Origin: Candidatus Competibacteraceae bacterium
GTDB taxonomy: Bacteria; Pseudomonadota; Gammaproteobacteria; Competibacterales; Competibacteraceae
Length of the DNA stretch: 7,182 nt
Direction: 5' to 3'
Assembly (NCBI GenBank): GCA_012032855.1
Contig: JAAUQA010000160.1
Location: forward strand, 1-7,182
Below the pieces are notes generated by a model. That model was not told where the DNA came from and made no database searches. It saw nothing but the letters and a program-made list of their open reading frames with translations. Of the stretch, positions 5,843-7,182 are shown one piece after another; position 1 is the first letter of the stretch; each line of letters starts with the position of its first letter. The position numbers were made by a program, and so were the translations under genes.

Positions 5843-7182
5843 ATGACCAGTCCATCTCCCGAGCCTTTGCCGGACACCACAAACGAGTTATCGGGCTCCA
5901 CGGCTAAACCGGGATACTACAACGGCCCAACCCCAAAAAATAAAGCAGAAGCACGGAACACTTATTGCCGTGTCATCGCCCAGCGTTGCGCCCTGGCGTT
6001 GTCGGGCGGACGGGACCCGAACGCCGATTCCGCACAGCACTGGCCAGCCCTGGAACAGGTTTTTGTAGAGCCGAATGCGCAATCCAATCCGATTAAAAAA
6101 CCTGCCGCGAATCCGTTAGTGACAACTATTCCAGTGTTCGATGTCATTGAACAAAACCGTCGCTTGGTTTTACTCGGCAAGGAGGGCAGTGGCAAAACTG
6201 CCTTGTTGAAACGCTTAGGGCTGGCTTTCGCCGGTGGGTGTTGGCAAGGTTTGGAACGCTGGCCCGAAGATGAACGGGATTGGCTACCGGTATTCGTAAA
6301 TGTGCGGGAATTCGCCTGCTGGTTGCAAGCAAAACCCGCGTTGCCCGATGCGTTCGCTGCGGTGCTGTGGGCTTATATCAGCGATGATCTCGACCAGCGT
6401 GGCTTGGCGTTCGCCGAAGAATTGTTAGCTACAGCGGCGGATAAAGGCCAAGCTTTGGTGTTGTTGGATGATCTCGACGGTGTACCTGAACCGTTGCGAC
6501 GCACAGTGTTGGACACGATCACTGATTTTGCCAAAAGCTATCATCGCGCCAGATTACTGGTGACCTGCCGATCGGACAACTATCGCCAGCCTAGCGAGCG
6601 ATTGCCGGAACGGCGCTTCCCCACCACGGAATTAATGGATTGGGATGACCATCAGGTTGATCGGTTTATCCGTGCTTGTTGTGCGGATTTAGCTGCGCGA
6701 CAATCGTCATCTGAACAACAGATACCCGCCTTAATCGACTGTTTCTACTGGGTTGTCGAGTGGTCTAAACGAAACCTGCTGACGGTGGATCCGCTGTTAC
6801 TCACCCTCATCGGAGCGGGGATCAATCAGAGCCAAACCCCATCTGTACAATCGGCATGGCTATTGGTTCAGTCCGTAGACCGATTGCTGCAACAGCATCC
6901 CACCTTGATTGGTTTTCTGCAGGATATCGAACTCAATGCAGAGGATTTACTGTGGGCTTTGGGCCGACTAGCCACCTCCGCATGGGATAACCAAGAAGAT
7001 AACGACGACTGTGCGCGCCCGCTGATACTCGCCGACGATACCCTGATTGTTGCGCTTACCGAACTGCACCCGGAAGAAGATCGGGATTGGGCCTGCCGAT
7101 TAATGGACTATGTCCGTGAAACCGGCTTGTTAGTGGAACATCAACCCGGCTTTTACCGCTTCTTGCATCCGGCGATCAGCCG
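5843..7182 (+). CDS. NACHT-type STAND NTPase (partial, C-terminus off the right edge)
   Basis: 446 codons open from the ATG at 5843 to the window end without a stop. Residues 1-35 are a Pro/Ser/Thr-rich tail. Residues 39-76 (NTYCRVIAQRCALALSGGRD, then LEQVFVEP) resemble the short helical segment and LxxVYVxL strand that often precede NACHT modules in large bacterial STAND proteins. The ATPase follows: Walker A GKEGSGKT (112-119), Walker B ALVLLDDLDG (204-213, DDLDG where NACHT proteins often have DGLDE), and a sensor strand ARLLVTCRSDNY (236-247). A helical region then ends in a winged-helix-like stretch, RETGLLVEHQPGFYRFLHPA (425-444), as NACHT proteins have before their C-terminal sensor. 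The C-terminal domains that would tell defence, signalling or regulation apart are outside the window. It begins 9 bases after asnS with no obvious Shine-Dalgarno, so the exact start is uncertain and coupling to asnS is possible. Confidence 0.8.
   Translation, partial: MTSPSPEPLPDTTNELSGSTAKPGYYNGPTPKNKAEARNTYCRVIAQRCALALSGGRDPNADSAQHWPALEQVFVEPNAQSNPIKKPAANPLVTTIPVFDVIEQNRRLVLLGKEGSGKTALLKRLGLAFAGGCWQGLERWPEDERDWLPVFVNVREFACWLQAKPALPDAFAAVLWAYISDDLDQRGLAFAEELLATAADKGQALVLLDDLDGVPEPLRRTVLDTITDFAKSYHRARLLVTCRSDNYRQPSERLPERRFPTTELMDWDDHQVDRFIRACCADLAARQSSSEQQIPALIDCFYWVVEWSKRNLLTVDPLLLTLIGAGINQSQTPSVQSAWLLVQSVDRLLQQHPTLIGFLQDIELNAEDLLWALGRLATSAWDNQEDNDDCARPLILADDTLIVALTELHPEEDRDWACRLMDYVRETGLLVEHQPGFYRFLHPAIS

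Noticed and set aside
5888..6332. Three overlapping minus-strand frames after asnS
   Set aside because: They lie opposite the NACHT frame, which is open for 446 codons and carries Walker A and B motifs. The minus-strand products show nothing recognisable.

Overview
The window looks like a chromosomal segment of a gammaproteobacterium of moderate GC content. The strongest support is the asparaginyl-tRNA synthetase: once repaired it has the same length as the Escherichia coli enzyme (466 aa) and shares its N-terminal alignment and C-terminal ending. A phasin-like protein and a large STAND/NACHT ATPase would suit a polyhydroxyalkanoate-storing environmental lineage such as the Competibacteraceae, but that placement is inference and low confidence. 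No tRNA, rRNA, CRISPR array, insertion sequence or phage gene is visible.

Layout. (1) Positions 1-1870, minus strand: the start of a branched-chain-amino-acid-type (Liv/HAAT) ABC importer operon. It holds a periplasmic substrate-binding protein with one frameshift and, 3 bases downstream, the LivH-type permease, which runs off the left edge. (2) Positions 1871-2097: an AT-rich divergent intergenic region. It has a plausible sigma70 promoter for the transporter and several copies of the word ATTGAT/ATCAAT. (3) Positions 2098-4352, plus strand: four small to medium genes with gaps of 39-77 bases. They are a TPR lipoprotein, a low-molecular-weight phosphatase/ArsC-fold protein, a universal stress protein, and a phasin-like protein with a C-terminal helix-hairpin-helix domain. 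They could form one stress/storage-related transcription unit. (4) Positions 4434-5833: asnS, interrupted by one frameshift. (5) Positions 5843-7182: the N-terminal 446 codons of a NACHT-type NTPase, starting 9 bases after asnS and open at the right edge.

Both frameshifts are single-base losses in short T runs of the coding strand, and everything on either side is well conserved. One of them lies in asnS, normally an indispensable gene. The simplest reading is that both are homopolymer errors in the assembly, so both genes are probably intact in the organism.

Most worth following up: the phasin-like/HhH fusion; the ArsC-fold protein that keeps the phosphate loop but lacks the redox cysteines of thioredoxin-coupled arsenate reductases; the LivH protein whose last visible residues look unlike LivH and resemble the start of a redoxin domain; and the NACHT ATPase whose sensor or effector part lies outside the window.
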